From PALSA-1006 sp041660815 (GTDB lineage Bacteria > Pseudomonadota > Gammaproteobacteria > Burkholderiales > Gallionellaceae), in the NCBI GenBank assembly GCA_041660815.1, contig JBAZVN010000003.1:1-64000 (forward strand): a stretch of DNA of 64,000 bases, read 5' to 3'. This document shows positions 19,137-27,152 of the stretch, one piece after another (positions within the stretch are counted from its first letter, which is position 1; every line of letters starts with the position of its first letter). A program made the translations under genes and the position numbers. The notes beneath the pieces were generated by a model. The model saw nothing but the letters and a program-made list of their open reading frames with translations. It did no database searches and was not told where the DNA came from.

Positions 19137-19589
19137 TTACTTGGCAGGCTTATCAAGAACAACCAACACATACTGCGTGCCATTTGGAGCATAAATACTT
19201 CTGATCATTCGGGTATTCTGCAAAGTCTCGTGAAAAACAAAAGTTCCGCCGCGCTCCCCCTTGCTATTCATTTTCTCATCGCGCTGCATCACCTCTGCTG
19301 CATGTAATTTTTCCGCCAGTTTATTGCGCGCATCGGCAATGGCCATCTGCTGCCTGAAAGTACTACCCGCTTTGGACTTTTCAGCGGAACCCACCGCAGT
19401 TACTAATGAACCTTTAACACCTGCTCCACACACCCAAGCCGGAGCACGCTTGTGTGTGCCGGGGAATTGGCAACGTTTAACTTTCTGTTCTGTCGTGCCT
19501 GCTTTACCAGCCGAAATATTATCAGCCAACGCCGCCCCACTCCAACAATAAATTAATATTAAAAACAGCAGATTAAAACGTTTTAACAT
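19137..19589 (-). CDS. Small exported protein, LPP20-like (uncertain)
   Basis: 150 residues with a clear Sec signal peptide (LLFLILIYCWSGAALA/DN). The mature part has PAWVCG near residue 52, a central ADARNKLAEKL helix and a C-terminal beta strand (QYVLVVLDK). This layout resembles LPP20-type outer-membrane proteins, but the similarity is weak and no lipobox is present. It may be periplasmic. It is convergent with the GGDEF-EAL gene and follows the PAS protein gene on the minus strand by 33 bases, so the three minus-strand genes may form one operon. Confidence 0.75.
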   Translation of the reverse strand: MLKRFNLLFLILIYCWSGAALADNISAGKAGTTEQKVKRCQFPGTHKRAPAWVCGAGVKGSLVTAVGSAEKSKAGSTFRQQMAIADARNKLAEKLHAAEVMQRDEKMNSKGERGGTFVFHETLQNTRMIRSIYAPNGTQYVLVVLDKPAK

Positions 19590-19622
19590 GATGATATTCC
19601 TATGTTTTTTGGGGCATTTAAA

Positions 19623-20177
19623 CTATAGCGGATGCTTCACTAGTAAATCCAAATAGAGTTGGCGCATCTTGTGATAATTCTCGCCGAGACTGGCATTACA
19701 TGCCTGCAAAATGGCCAGTTGCTTATCCAAGCGTTCAGTTTTTTGCATGACTAATTTATCGACCATTCGATGATAATGTATCAACTCGGCCTGAAGAAAT
19801 TTTGTACTGGAAATATCCGTCATAACGCCCTTCAAATACAACGGGCTACCTTTTTTATCCCGCACAACATCTGCCTTGTCGTGAAACCAGTGCTGTCTAT
19901 TATTCGGGGTATCGATGCGATATTCACATTGAAAAACCGCCCCGGTTTTATAGCTTAGCTCCAGTTCTTTTTTTACATACGGCCGATCCTCCTGGTGGCA
20001 CATTTGATGGTGTATTTCGGCATCGCTACCCCACTTTTCGGCTGAAAGCCCAAGCGCCGAAACCTGCTCACTAATAAGAACATGATGTTGCCCTCCCTGC
20101 AGTGATAACTGATACACAACCGCAGGGAAGCTATCAATAATAGTTTTATTCATTTCGGCCACCCGTAACGGCGTCAT
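19623..20177 (-). CDS. Single PAS-domain protein with a conserved C-terminal helical motif
   Basis: 184 residues. A PAS_3-type domain occupies about 10-130 (IIDSFPAVVYQLSLQGG, DRPYVKKELELSY, FQCEYRIDTPNNRQHWFHDKA, LYLKGVMTDIS). A coiled coil follows, then the motif AILQACNASLGENYHKMRQL near the C-terminus. The same motif occurs in the small protein at 37892-38254. No catalytic output is present, so it probably acts as a sensory adaptor. The ATG overlaps the stop of the upstream 63-residue ORF (ATGA), suggesting coupling. Confidence 0.83.
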   Translation of the reverse strand: MTPLRVAEMNKTIIDSFPAVVYQLSLQGGQHHVLISEQVSALGLSAEKWGSDAEIHHQMCHQEDRPYVKKELELSYKTGAVFQCEYRIDTPNNRQHWFHDKADVVRDKKGSPLYLKGVMTDISSTKFLQAELIHYHRMVDKLVMQKTERLDKQLAILQACNASLGENYHKMRQLYLDLLVKHPL

Positions 20178-20365
20178 TTGATATTTTTCGCCTCTGGCAA
20201 TGGAATTATGCCGGCAGTAAGCTCCTTCGCCTGATGTCTTAATTTCAATTCGTAAGCTTTGGGCGAGGCGGCGGAATGAGATGATCCTTCAATTGTACTG
20301 GTCGGTCTAATTTCTGCAACCGGGCTCGTTTGTGGAACTTTAATACTTGATAATACTGGCAACAT
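20174..20365 (-). CDS. Small unknown protein coupled to the PAS protein
   Basis: 63 residues, Pro/Ser/Thr-rich in the first half and basic-helical in the middle (YELKLRHQAKEL). I recognise no family. AAGGA lies seven bases before the ATG, and the stop overlaps the start of the PAS gene by four bases, which is the best support for its being real. Confidence 0.6.
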   Translation of the reverse strand: MLPVLSSIKVPQTSPVAEIRPTSTIEGSSHSAASPKAYELKLRHQAKELTAGIIPLPEAKNIK

Positions 20366-20478
20366 AACATTTCCTTTTCTGGAAAAATTTAATCTATCTT
20401 GAATCCTGATTTCTAAAAACTACCAGCCAAAAAATACGCTTCCCCCACTGCAACATCTGTGCGGCATCCCACACAAGA

Positions 20479-20528
20479 AAATAGGGAACGGAGCCCGATT
20501 AAATTTAATCGGGCTCCGTTCCCTATTT
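20479..20528. repeat. Perfect 50-bp palindrome
   Basis: Two 25-bp arms with no spacer meet at AAA|TTT (between 20503 and 20504); the arms contain AACGGAGCCCGATTAAA. As RNA it would form a very stable hairpin in either direction. It lies in the 226-bp gap between rpmG and the 63-residue ORF, eight bases from the rpmG terminator. It could be a REP-type element or an extra transcription stop. Confidence 0.9.
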
Positions 20529-20535
20529 ATTTCGC

Positions 20536-20571
20536 CCAAACAAAAACCCGCTTGCGCGGGTTTTTGTTTGG
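20536..20571 (-). terminator. Rho-independent terminator of rpmB-rpmG
   Basis: A perfect 16-bp inverted repeat (arms 20536-20551 and 20556-20571, loop TTGC) has a GC core CCCGC and A/T-rich outer parts, so it can act on both strands. It lies 20 bases past the rpmG stop codon. Confidence 0.9.
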
Positions 20572-20591
20572 TTTACTGAAACAATGCAGAA

Positions 20592-20747
20592 TTACTTCAG
20601 CTTGGTTTCCTTGTACATCACGTGCTTGCGGGCAACCGGATCAAATTTTTTGATCTCAATTTTTTCCGGAGTCGTACGTTTGTTTTTATTGGTAGTGTAG
20701 AAATGGCCGGTGCCGGCACTGGATTCCAATTTGATTTTTTCACGCAT
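20592..20747 (-). CDS. rpmG: 50S ribosomal protein L33
   Basis: 51 residues beginning MREKIKLESSAGTGHFYTT and ending ARKHVMYKETKLK, the classic L33 sequence of the cysteine-free (C-minus) type that does not bind zinc. It is a component of the large ribosomal subunit near the E site. It lies 12 bases after rpmB and is followed by a strong terminator, the usual rpmBG pair. Confidence 0.97.
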   Translation of the reverse strand: MREKIKLESSAGTGHFYTTNKNKRTTPEKIEIKKFDPVARKHVMYKETKLK

Positions 20748-20759
20748 GATCTATATTCC

Positions 20760-20996
20760 TTAAATTTTTTCGCCGTTGGCGCGCAGCTCAAACAACACGG
20801 CATCAATTCCGTTCTTGTCTATGGTGCGCAGCGCAGCATTGCTCAGGCGCAAAGATACCCAACGATTCTCAGATTCAACCCACAAGCGACGGCGCTGTAG
20901 GTTGGGCAAAAAACGACGCTTTGTTTTGTTATTCGCGTGGGAAACATTATTACCCACCATCGGGCGTTTTCCCGTTACTTGACAGACACGTGCCAT
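20760..20996 (-). CDS. rpmB: 50S ribosomal protein L28
   Basis: 78 residues, MARVCQVTGKRPMVGNNVSHA at the N-terminus and NRWVSLRLSNAALRTIDKNG in the middle, typical of the bacterial L28 family and of standard length. Binds 23S rRNA in the large subunit. First gene of the rpmB-rpmG operon, with a good sigma-70 type promoter just upstream. Confidence 0.97.
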   Translation of the reverse strand: MARVCQVTGKRPMVGNNVSHANNKTKRRFLPNLQRRRLWVESENRWVSLRLSNAALRTIDKNGIDAVLFELRANGEKI

Positions 20997-21031
20997 GACA
21001 TTTACTCCAACCTGTTTTTCAAAGAGGCGCG

Positions 21032-21060
21032 ATTGTACTCGAAACTATTTGCCCGTTCAA
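21032..21060 (-). promoter_or_regulatory. Sigma-70-type promoter of rpmB-rpmG
   Basis: On the minus strand TTGAAC and TACAAT are separated by 17 bases, matching five of six -10 positions and four or five of six -35 positions. It lies 36 bases upstream of the rpmB ATG. Confidence 0.75.
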
Positions 21061-21252
21061 CAATTTATCAAGATTTATTTTTGCGGCCTATTTCAGAGAC
21101 AAAATTGGCTTAACTGCCAATAACCTCCAACGACATCAGCTCAGTCAACAACTTCATTTTGAAAACTTTGCAAAGTTCAGGCATTATTCATATATATATG
21201 AACACCCCACGAGCTCCCGCCATACATCTCACACAATACTCAATAAAAACAA

Positions 21253-23232
21253 ATGCATAGCTCCCTTCAATTAGTCTTGATATTACTTGCTGCCGCCGTC
21301 ATGGTGGTGGTGTTATGTCGTATTTTGCATTTGCCCGCCATGCTGGGCTATTTAATAGTCGGCATTTTAATCGGGCCGCATGCCCTGGGCTGGATTCCAG
21401 ATGCGCCTGAAACACGACATCTTGCCGAGTTTGGCGTAGTCTTCCTGATGTTTAGCATCGGCTTGGAGTTTAGCTTGGCCCGACTCAGAGCAATGCGTCG
21501 CACGGTATTTGGCTTGGGAACAGCACAGGTAGCATTCACCATGGTGCTGGTCATGTTGACTTCGCTGTTTTTCGGTTTGGATTGGCGCCAAGGTCTTGCG
21601 TTGGGCGGTGTGCTCGCCATGTCCTCTACCGCAATCGTCAGCAAAATGCTGGTGGAACGCGCCGAATTAAATTCCCCGCACGGCTTCAAAATCATGGGCG
21701 TGCTACTGTTTCAAGACTTGGCCGTGGTCCCGCTCATTATTATTATCCCGGCACTGGCCAGCAATACCGGCGATCTACCAGCAACAATTGCCTTCGCCAC
21801 CCTCAAGGCAATTTTGTTGCTCTCCGTTTTGCTTATCTTTGGTCAACGTCTGTTGCGCCCCTGGTTTAATCTGGTCGCACAGCAAAAATCTTCAGAATTA
21901 TTCATGCTTAACCTGCTGCTATTCACGCTGGGTTTGGCGTACATCACGGAGTTAAGCGGGCTGTCGATGGCCTTGGGCGCATTCGTGGCCGGCATGCTGA
22001 TCTCCGAAACCGAATATCGCTATCAGGTGGAAGAAGACATCAAGCCGTTCCGCGATGTCTTGCTCGGCTTATTTTTCGTAACGATTGGCATGATGCTGGA
22101 CTTGGGCTCAGTCATCGCCGGATTTGGCTGGGTACTTTTGGTGTTACTCATTCTCCTACCATTCAAAGCGATGGTGGTCGCGCTACTGGTGCGCTGGTTT
22201 GCCAAAGATTGGGGTGTCGGTATTCGTACCGGTTTGGGTTTGGCGCAAGCCGGCGAGTTCGGCTTCGTACTCTTAACCCTAACCGGCAATGCCAACCTGC
22301 TGGCGCCGGAAATTATGCAAAACGTGCTCGCTGCGATGCTGATTTCTATGCTCATCGCGCCCTTCCTAATTCAGCATGCGGACAAAATTGTGCGGCGTAT
22401 TTCTCCCGCAGAATGGATGAATCAGGCCATGCAGGTACATAAAATTGCGGTGCAAAGCATGAGTTCCGACGAACACGTCATTGTGTGCGGCTATGGCCGC
22501 AGCGGCAAGGCACTGACAAAATTCCTGAATCTGGAAAATGTAAAATTTATTGCGCTCGAGCTCGACCCGCGCAGCGTTAGAGAGGCTTCTGCCGAAGGCG
22601 GCAAAGTAGTTTACGGCGATGCCACAAAACGCGAAGTATTGCAGGCTGCCGGATTAATGCGCGCCAAGTCGATCATCATCACTTACGACGACACCCCTTC
22701 AGCTTTAAAAATTCTGCATCACGCCAAACATGCTCGTCCCGGTTTACCCGTGGTGGTGCGCACTGCCGACGACTCGCACGTTGAAGCACTGAAAAAAGCC
22801 GGTGCCGCCGAGGTGGTTGCCGAAGTTCTGGAGGGCAGCGTGATGCTCGCTTCCCAAGCACTGCTTCTGTCGGGCGTCCCCCTCAACCGCGTAATCCGGA
22901 GGATTCAAGAAAATCGGGCGCGCCGCTATAGCGTATTCAGTGGCTATTTCCGCCAATCTTCAGATCCGGCAGCCGATCATGCGGACAGCAGCATGCAACC
23001 CAGATTTAGCAGCCTGATGTTGACCGAGGGTTTTGCTGCCATTGGCAAAACCTTGGATGAAATCAATCTCTCCGAGTTTAATGTGGAGATTAATTCAGTG
23101 CGTCGCCACGGCGTTGAAGGCAGCCACCCCTCCGGCGATATGGTATTACATACCGGAGATGTGCTGATGTTGCTGGGTGACCCCTTATCCTTGGAAGTCG
23201 CAGAAAATCGTTTGCGGGGAGTGTCCGACTAG
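21253..23232 (+). CDS. CPA2 monovalent cation:proton antiporter with RCK domains (KefB/YbaL-like)
   Basis: 659-residue inner-membrane protein. About twelve transmembrane helices over residues 1-380 form a Na+/H+-exchanger domain (GYLIVGILIGPHALG, GVVFLMFSIGLEFS). A cytoplasmic TrkA-N/RCK domain follows (VIVCGYGRSGKALTKFL, the NAD-binding GxGxxG-type loop, about 410-530) and then a TrkA-C domain (about 575-655). The family exchanges K+ or Na+ for protons. A Kef-type glutathione gate cannot be proven from sequence alone. It is preceded by a 256-bp divergent region shared with rpmB. Confidence 0.9.
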   Translation: MHSSLQLVLILLAAAVMVVVLCRILHLPAMLGYLIVGILIGPHALGWIPDAPETRHLAEFGVVFLMFSIGLEFSLARLRAMRRTVFGLGTAQVAFTMVLVMLTSLFFGLDWRQGLALGGVLAMSSTAIVSKMLVERAELNSPHGFKIMGVLLFQDLAVVPLIIIIPALASNTGDLPATIAFATLKAILLLSVLLIFGQRLLRPWFNLVAQQKSSELFMLNLLLFTLGLAYITELSGLSMALGAFVAGMLISETEYRYQVEEDIKPFRDVLLGLFFVTIGMMLDLGSVIAGFGWVLLVLLILLPFKAMVVALLVRWFAKDWGVGIRTGLGLAQAGEFGFVLLTLTGNANLLAPEIMQNVLAAMLISMLIAPFLIQHADKIVRRISPAEWMNQAMQVHKIAVQSMSSDEHVIVCGYGRSGKALTKFLNLENVKFIALELDPRSVREASAEGGKVVYGDATKREVLQAAGLMRAKSIIITYDDTPSALKILHHAKHARPGLPVVVRTADDSHVEALKKAGAAEVVAEVLEGSVMLASQALLLSGVPLNRVIRRIQENRARRYSVFSGYFRQSSDPAADHADSSMQPRFSSLMLTEGFAAIGKTLDEINLSEFNVEINSVRRHGVEGSHPSGDMVLHTGDVLMLLGDPLSLEVAENRLRGVSD

Positions 23233-23304
23233 ATTTGAAATAAATTTTTAACTCGGATAATTTATTGGGCAAATCCTCAACGATTAGAATAAAGAAAGAA
23301 TAAT

Positions 23305-23775
23305 ATGTTCGAACAAAAATTAATTACCGGCATGAAAAATTTTAACCAGCTCATCCATGTATTGTTGGCATTGGCGCTGGTCGTGGCCTGTGTCATGGTG
23401 ATCTGGGATTTCGGCATCAAAGCTGCCGAAGCTTGGCAGGCTGGCAACGCAGCCAGCGGGTTTTTTCATGCATTGGGTTCCTTGTTTATTTTATGGACAC
23501 TCTCCACGCTGATCTCGGCCGAAATGAGTTATCTGCAAACAGGGCGCACCTATGTGCGGGTATTTGTCGAAGTCGCAATGATATCGGTGATTCGGGAAAT
23601 GATTGTGCAACCCGTACAAGTTATCAGCGCGGGACAAAATGAAAGCAATTTTAATCCGGTTCACTATGGACTCTTGCTGGCAGCGTTATTGGTAATCGGG
23701 ATAGTGTATAGACTGGTAAGCGACTCGCGACAAGAAGAGCCTGCAGCTTCTCCGGACGCAAAAATACAAAAGTAA
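23305..23775 (+). CDS. PsiE-family membrane protein
   Basis: 156 residues with four predicted transmembrane helices (about 18-37, 50-72, 88-106, 118-140) and the family-typical segment LWTLSTLISAEMSYLQTGRTYVRVFVEVAMISVIREMI. PsiE was found as a phosphate-starvation-induced gene; its biochemical role is unknown. It lies 72 bases after the antiporter gene on the same strand. Confidence 0.82.
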   Translation: MFEQKLITGMKNFNQLIHVLLALALVVACVMVIWDFGIKAAEAWQAGNAASGFFHALGSLFILWTLSTLISAEMSYLQTGRTYVRVFVEVAMISVIREMIVQPVQVISAGQNESNFNPVHYGLLLAALLVIGIVYRLVSDSRQEEPAASPDAKIQK

Positions 23776-23792
23776 CATGTTGAGTTTAAATA

Positions 23793-24572
23793 CTATTCCC
23801 TATCAAGATTGGGAGATGCAATCGTGATGGTGACACGGCGATTTTTAGCCCGATTGGCAACATTAGTATTGGGTGCCAACGGCTGATTAGAGGCCAAGCC
23901 AACCACCGACAAACGTTTTTCCGGCACGCCATTATCGATCAGTATGCGTACCACACTACTAGCGCGTACTGACGACAATTCCCAATTCGAGGGAAAGCGC
24001 GCAGTTGCAATCGGCGTGTCATCCGTGTGCCCTTCTACTTCAATATGCAATTCCTCTTTGCTCAACACCTTGGCCACTGAGCGCAACACATCAAGCGATT
24101 CGGTTTGCAACACTGCCTCTCCCGATTTAAACAAAGTGCTCTCGCTGATATCCATTACCACGCCGCGCTTGGTCAGATTAACATTCACTTTGCGTTGCTG
24201 AATTAAGGAGGCCATCACATGATTCAGGCTATTCGCCAGCCCTTTCATCTGCTCTTCGATTTTGCGCTGTTGCTTGCCCAATTGGGCGGTGCGCTTATCC
24301 ACCAACTCCTTGTTCAAAAATAATGTTTGCGACATCGGCTGGGTAGACGTAATGGGCACAAGTCTGGAATCACTAAATGGAGCGGTGGACATCGCTTGCG
24401 TGGTAAACGCGATCTTGATTGAATCACTGAACAATCTATATTTCGCCTCATTTAACGAGGAAATTGAATACATCGCCACGAAAAAAGCAAACAACAACGT
24501 AATAAAGTCGGCATAAGAAACCAACCATCGGTCATGCTTTTCTTCTTCTGCATGCGGGTTTATACGTTTCAT
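23793..24572 (-). CDS. motD: Flagellar motor stator protein MotD (MotB family)
   Basis: 259 residues. One N-terminal membrane helix carries the proton-binding Asp22 (LVSYADFITLLFAFFVAMYSISS). A plug/linker region follows, then an OmpA-type peptidoglycan-binding domain (about 150-255; TLFKSGEAVL, IEVEGHTDDTPI, NWELSSVRASSVVR, NRRVTITI). The short cytoplasmic tail and the YADFITLLFAFF form fit MotD better than MotB. Its usual partner MotC is not beside it in this window. It lies 53 bases after the HD-GYP gene on the same strand. Confidence 0.88.
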   Translation of the reverse strand: MKRINPHAEEEKHDRWLVSYADFITLLFAFFVAMYSISSLNEAKYRLFSDSIKIAFTTQAMSTAPFSDSRLVPITSTQPMSQTLFLNKELVDKRTAQLGKQQRKIEEQMKGLANSLNHVMASLIQQRKVNVNLTKRGVVMDISESTLFKSGEAVLQTESLDVLRSVAKVLSKEELHIEVEGHTDDTPIATARFPSNWELSSVRASSVVRILIDNGVPEKRLSVVGLASNQPLAPNTNVANRAKNRRVTITIASPNLDRE

Positions 24573-24625
24573 GATTTAACTGCCACAGCGAAAAATAAAA
24601 CGCAGGGGTGCATTTGCGATGACCG

Positions 24626-25837
24626 TTACTTATCAAGAAATTTAAACGGATCCATATTCCATTTGGCGGGCGACTCATACTGCACAATGCTATCCCCCGG
24701 CGTAGTGGCAAGATCAATATCCTTCAACTCAATCGGGGTTTCGCGCTTAATATTATAAATTGTGCGCACCACCGGACGCAGCAAACTCTCTTTGCCCGGG
24801 CTGACCACCACGGCTAGCAAGCCACTTTCCAGCTTAACCAAAGTTCCCACCGGGTAGATCCCGATCAGGCAAATAAAATGCTCGACCAATTCGGGATTAA
24901 AGTGGAACTTGCTCCACTCGAATAATTTTTTGAGCGCCAGTGTCGGCTCCATGCCTTTGTGATAAACACGATCTGACGTCAATGCGTCATATACGTCCAC
25001 AATAGAAGCCATTTGCCCCAACAGCGAGATCTCATCTTTCTGTAAACGATCCGGATAACCCGAACCGTCGTAGCGCTCATGATGCTGGCCGGTAATTAAT
25101 ATTGCGGTTTTCGGAACGCCCGGAGTTTGTTTAAGGATTTCGCGTCCCAAGGCGGCATGCGATTTCATATCCAGAAATTCCAGGTCGGTCAGGGCGCCGG
25201 GTTTATTTAGAATATTATCCGGCACGCGCATTTTGCCAACATCATGCAACAGGCCGCCAATTCCCGCTTCGTGAATAATGCTTCTCTCGTAATCCATTGC
25301 ACGGCAAAAAGCCACCAGCAATGCACAAACACTCACCGAATGCTGAAAGGTATATTCGTCTTTGCGTTTAATGCGCGACAAACTGATAAAAGCATCTTTG
25401 TTGCGAAAAATTGAATCGGTAATGCTTTCCACAAGCGGAGAGGTTTTATCCATTTCAATTTGCCGGCCCATGCGGATATCCGACATCAAACTATGCACAA
25501 CCTTGTGCGCCTCATGATGTACTTCTTTGGCGCGCGCTACTTCTTCATTTAACGGAGCGGGAGCAACCGTTTTAATCACATGCTCGCCAACCAGCGAATG
25601 AATTTTTTCGTTAATTTCCGCATGCACTTCATCATGCGTCTGTGCACCCTCCACATCAAAACCCTTACTTGAATCGATGTAGATTTCCTTGATGCCGACG
25701 CCGATAATTTTTGAAATTATCTTTTCGTCATCCACCTTGAAAGAGTTGAAAGCGAATGGATGCGACATCCATCCGCAATTCAAATCATGGATATACATTC
25801 CCGGCAGAAGTTGGTCACTACGAATACGCTTAATCAT
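24626..25837 (-). CDS. HD-GYP c-di-GMP phosphodiesterase with DUF3391
   Basis: 403 residues, cytoplasmic. The N-terminal DUF3391 domain (about 1-125; LLPGMYIHDLNCGWMSHPF) precedes an HD-GYP domain (about 165-340) with the metal-binding HD pair (LLHDVGKMRVP) and HHERYDGSGYP as the GYP signature. These enzymes hydrolyse c-di-GMP to pGpG or GMP. A catalytic set appears complete. The adjacent motD suggests a link to flagellar function. Confidence 0.9.
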   Translation of the reverse strand: MIKRIRSDQLLPGMYIHDLNCGWMSHPFAFNSFKVDDEKIISKIIGVGIKEIYIDSSKGFDVEGAQTHDEVHAEINEKIHSLVGEHVIKTVAPAPLNEEVARAKEVHHEAHKVVHSLMSDIRMGRQIEMDKTSPLVESITDSIFRNKDAFISLSRIKRKDEYTFQHSVSVCALLVAFCRAMDYERSIIHEAGIGGLLHDVGKMRVPDNILNKPGALTDLEFLDMKSHAALGREILKQTPGVPKTAILITGQHHERYDGSGYPDRLQKDEISLLGQMASIVDVYDALTSDRVYHKGMEPTLALKKLFEWSKFHFNPELVEHFICLIGIYPVGTLVKLESGLLAVVVSPGKESLLRPVVRTIYNIKRETPIELKDIDLATTPGDSIVQYESPAKWNMDPFKFLDK

Positions 25838-25910
25838 GTGCGTATTATGTGACGAATGCGCAAGAATTTAAAGGGAAAAAAGTCTTTTATTGAAGGTGCA
25901 AACAGGGAAT

Positions 25911-26168
25911 TTAGGTAAGTGCATTGGGCGTAACGGTAATCTCTTCCAGCTTGGCATTCACTTTTTCCAGCTGCTCATTGAGTTGCTTTACTTTTTCCTC
26001 TACCTCGGTCAAACGCTGATCTTGCAATAGATCCAGTTCACTTGCGATATCATCAAATTGCGCGCTGGGGATGCTCTCCACGTCCGGATTAATCACAATT
26101 TCCGGCATAAGATTATCCCCCAGTTCATCAAGATAAGAGTGTGTGTGCGAGTGGTGTGTGTGCGGCAT
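25911..26168 (-). CDS. Small His-rich coiled-coil protein, unknown
   Basis: 85 residues. The N-terminus is strikingly His-rich (MPHTHHSHTHSYLDELGD), the middle is acidic and residues 50-75 form a coiled coil (LTEVEEKVKQLNEQLEKVN). The His cluster could bind metal, but nothing else supports that. AGAGGA lies about eight bases before the ATG. I recognise no family. Confidence 0.68.
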   Translation of the reverse strand: MPHTHHSHTHSYLDELGDNLMPEIVINPDVESIPSAQFDDIASELDLLQDQRLTEVEEKVKQLNEQLEKVNAKLEEITVTPNALT

Positions 26169-26202
26169 ACTGATGATCCTCTGGTATTAAATTGGCCAAA
26201 TG

Positions 26203-26418
26203 TCAGGCACTAAACGACACCAAATGGCTATCCACTTCGTGCTCGGCTTCCAGCCAGTCAGCTAATTCCTGGTTGGGCGCAAAGCCGCGCTTTTCCGCCA
26301 GAAAATAAGCATCTACCGCAATCATATGTTCGCGTTGCTTAGGGCAATTGTGTGCGGCATCGGCAGCCTCCGAATCGACATCTGCACAATTGCCTGTAAA
26401 AAATAGTGAGCCTTCCAT
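26203..26418 (-). CDS. DUF2934-type small protein
   Basis: 71 residues. The C-terminal half (AVDAYFLAEKRGFAPNQELADWLEAEHEVD) matches the DUF2934 signature of a short helical protein of unknown function. An ideal TAGGAGG site precedes the ATG. It may be cotranscribed with the His-rich gene 34 bases downstream. Confidence 0.78.
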   Translation of the reverse strand: MEGSLFFTGNCADVDSEAADAAHNCPKQREHMIAVDAYFLAEKRGFAPNQELADWLEAEHEVDSHLVSFSA

Positions 26419-26599
26419 TTTCGCCTCCTATTGATAAATCCGACTGCATTTTGCATCTGCACTGTATGCGTGGAATCAAAGCCGGACACATAAAAACATA
26501 CGAAACACCAAGTGCTAGTATGGACTTATTTTTCAAAAAATTCTTCTTATTCGATAAGAAGAATTGCGCTACCAATAGGAAATATTTCAACTCATAAAC

Positions 26600-26932
26600 C
26601 TAAGGGTTAATCGCGAATAATTTATCAAATCCGGCAATATCAAAGGTGCGCGCCGAAACCGGGCTGGGCTTGGATAAAAACAGCGATTTACTGGTTTTAC
26701 TGACCTGATCACGCAACACCAGCAACATTCCCAATGCCGCACTATCCAAATAATCTACGCACTCTAAGTTTATGATTATATTACCTATTTTATCATTCTC
26801 CAACTGCCGCATATAAGCGGCTTTAAAATCCCGGTGCGCGGAAAAAGTAAACTGTCCGCCCAAATGTAAGGTAGCAGTATTATTTTCCAGCGCAGCACTA
26901 ATCTGCATCTTTTTTTTGCTTAAAGCATCCAT
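26600..26932 (-). CDS. STAS-domain anti-sigma-antagonist-like protein
   Basis: 110 residues forming one STAS domain: NNTATLHLGGQFTFSAHRDFKAAY, IIINLECVDYLDSAALGMLLVLRD, LSKPSPVSARTFDIAGFDKLFAI. The Ser in DYLDSAALG is where kinase and phosphatase act in partner-switching proteins. I chose the ATG at 26932 (GGGGA eight bases before), because the preceding 40 codons up to 27052 run through a dispersed repeat. A PP2C-domain protein is encoded at 33220-36579 in the same direction and could dephosphorylate it, which is inference. No cognate anti-sigma kinase is visible. Confidence 0.85.
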   Translation of the reverse strand: MDALSKKKMQISAALENNTATLHLGGQFTFSAHRDFKAAYMRQLENDKIGNIIINLECVDYLDSAALGMLLVLRDQVSKTSKSLFLSKPSPVSARTFDIAGFDKLFAINP

Positions 26933-26966
26933 GATAATTTCCCCATTTATTATGCCGCAGTCTTTT

Positions 26967-26999
26967 AAAACGGCGGGGCCGTGCCTCCGCACTCCAAAA
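26967..26999 (-). repeat. Short palindromic dispersed repeat, copy A
   Basis: Minus-strand sequence begins TTTTGGAGTGCGGAGG and ends in an A/T-rich tail after a GC palindrome. Three more copies lie at 30691-30817. It is located upstream of the STAS gene. Confidence 0.65.
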
Positions 27000-27152
27000 C
27001 TGGTCTTTGTTGGGTTAGGCACGTTTTTTGCATCGCAACCCTGTACGACCATTTCAAATTACCTTCGATCGCCTCGCCATCTGACTAAGGCCGCAAGCTT
27101 CCGAATCATGAGCTAACGCTGCGCTAACTCAAGCCACGCAACCGCATTCTGC

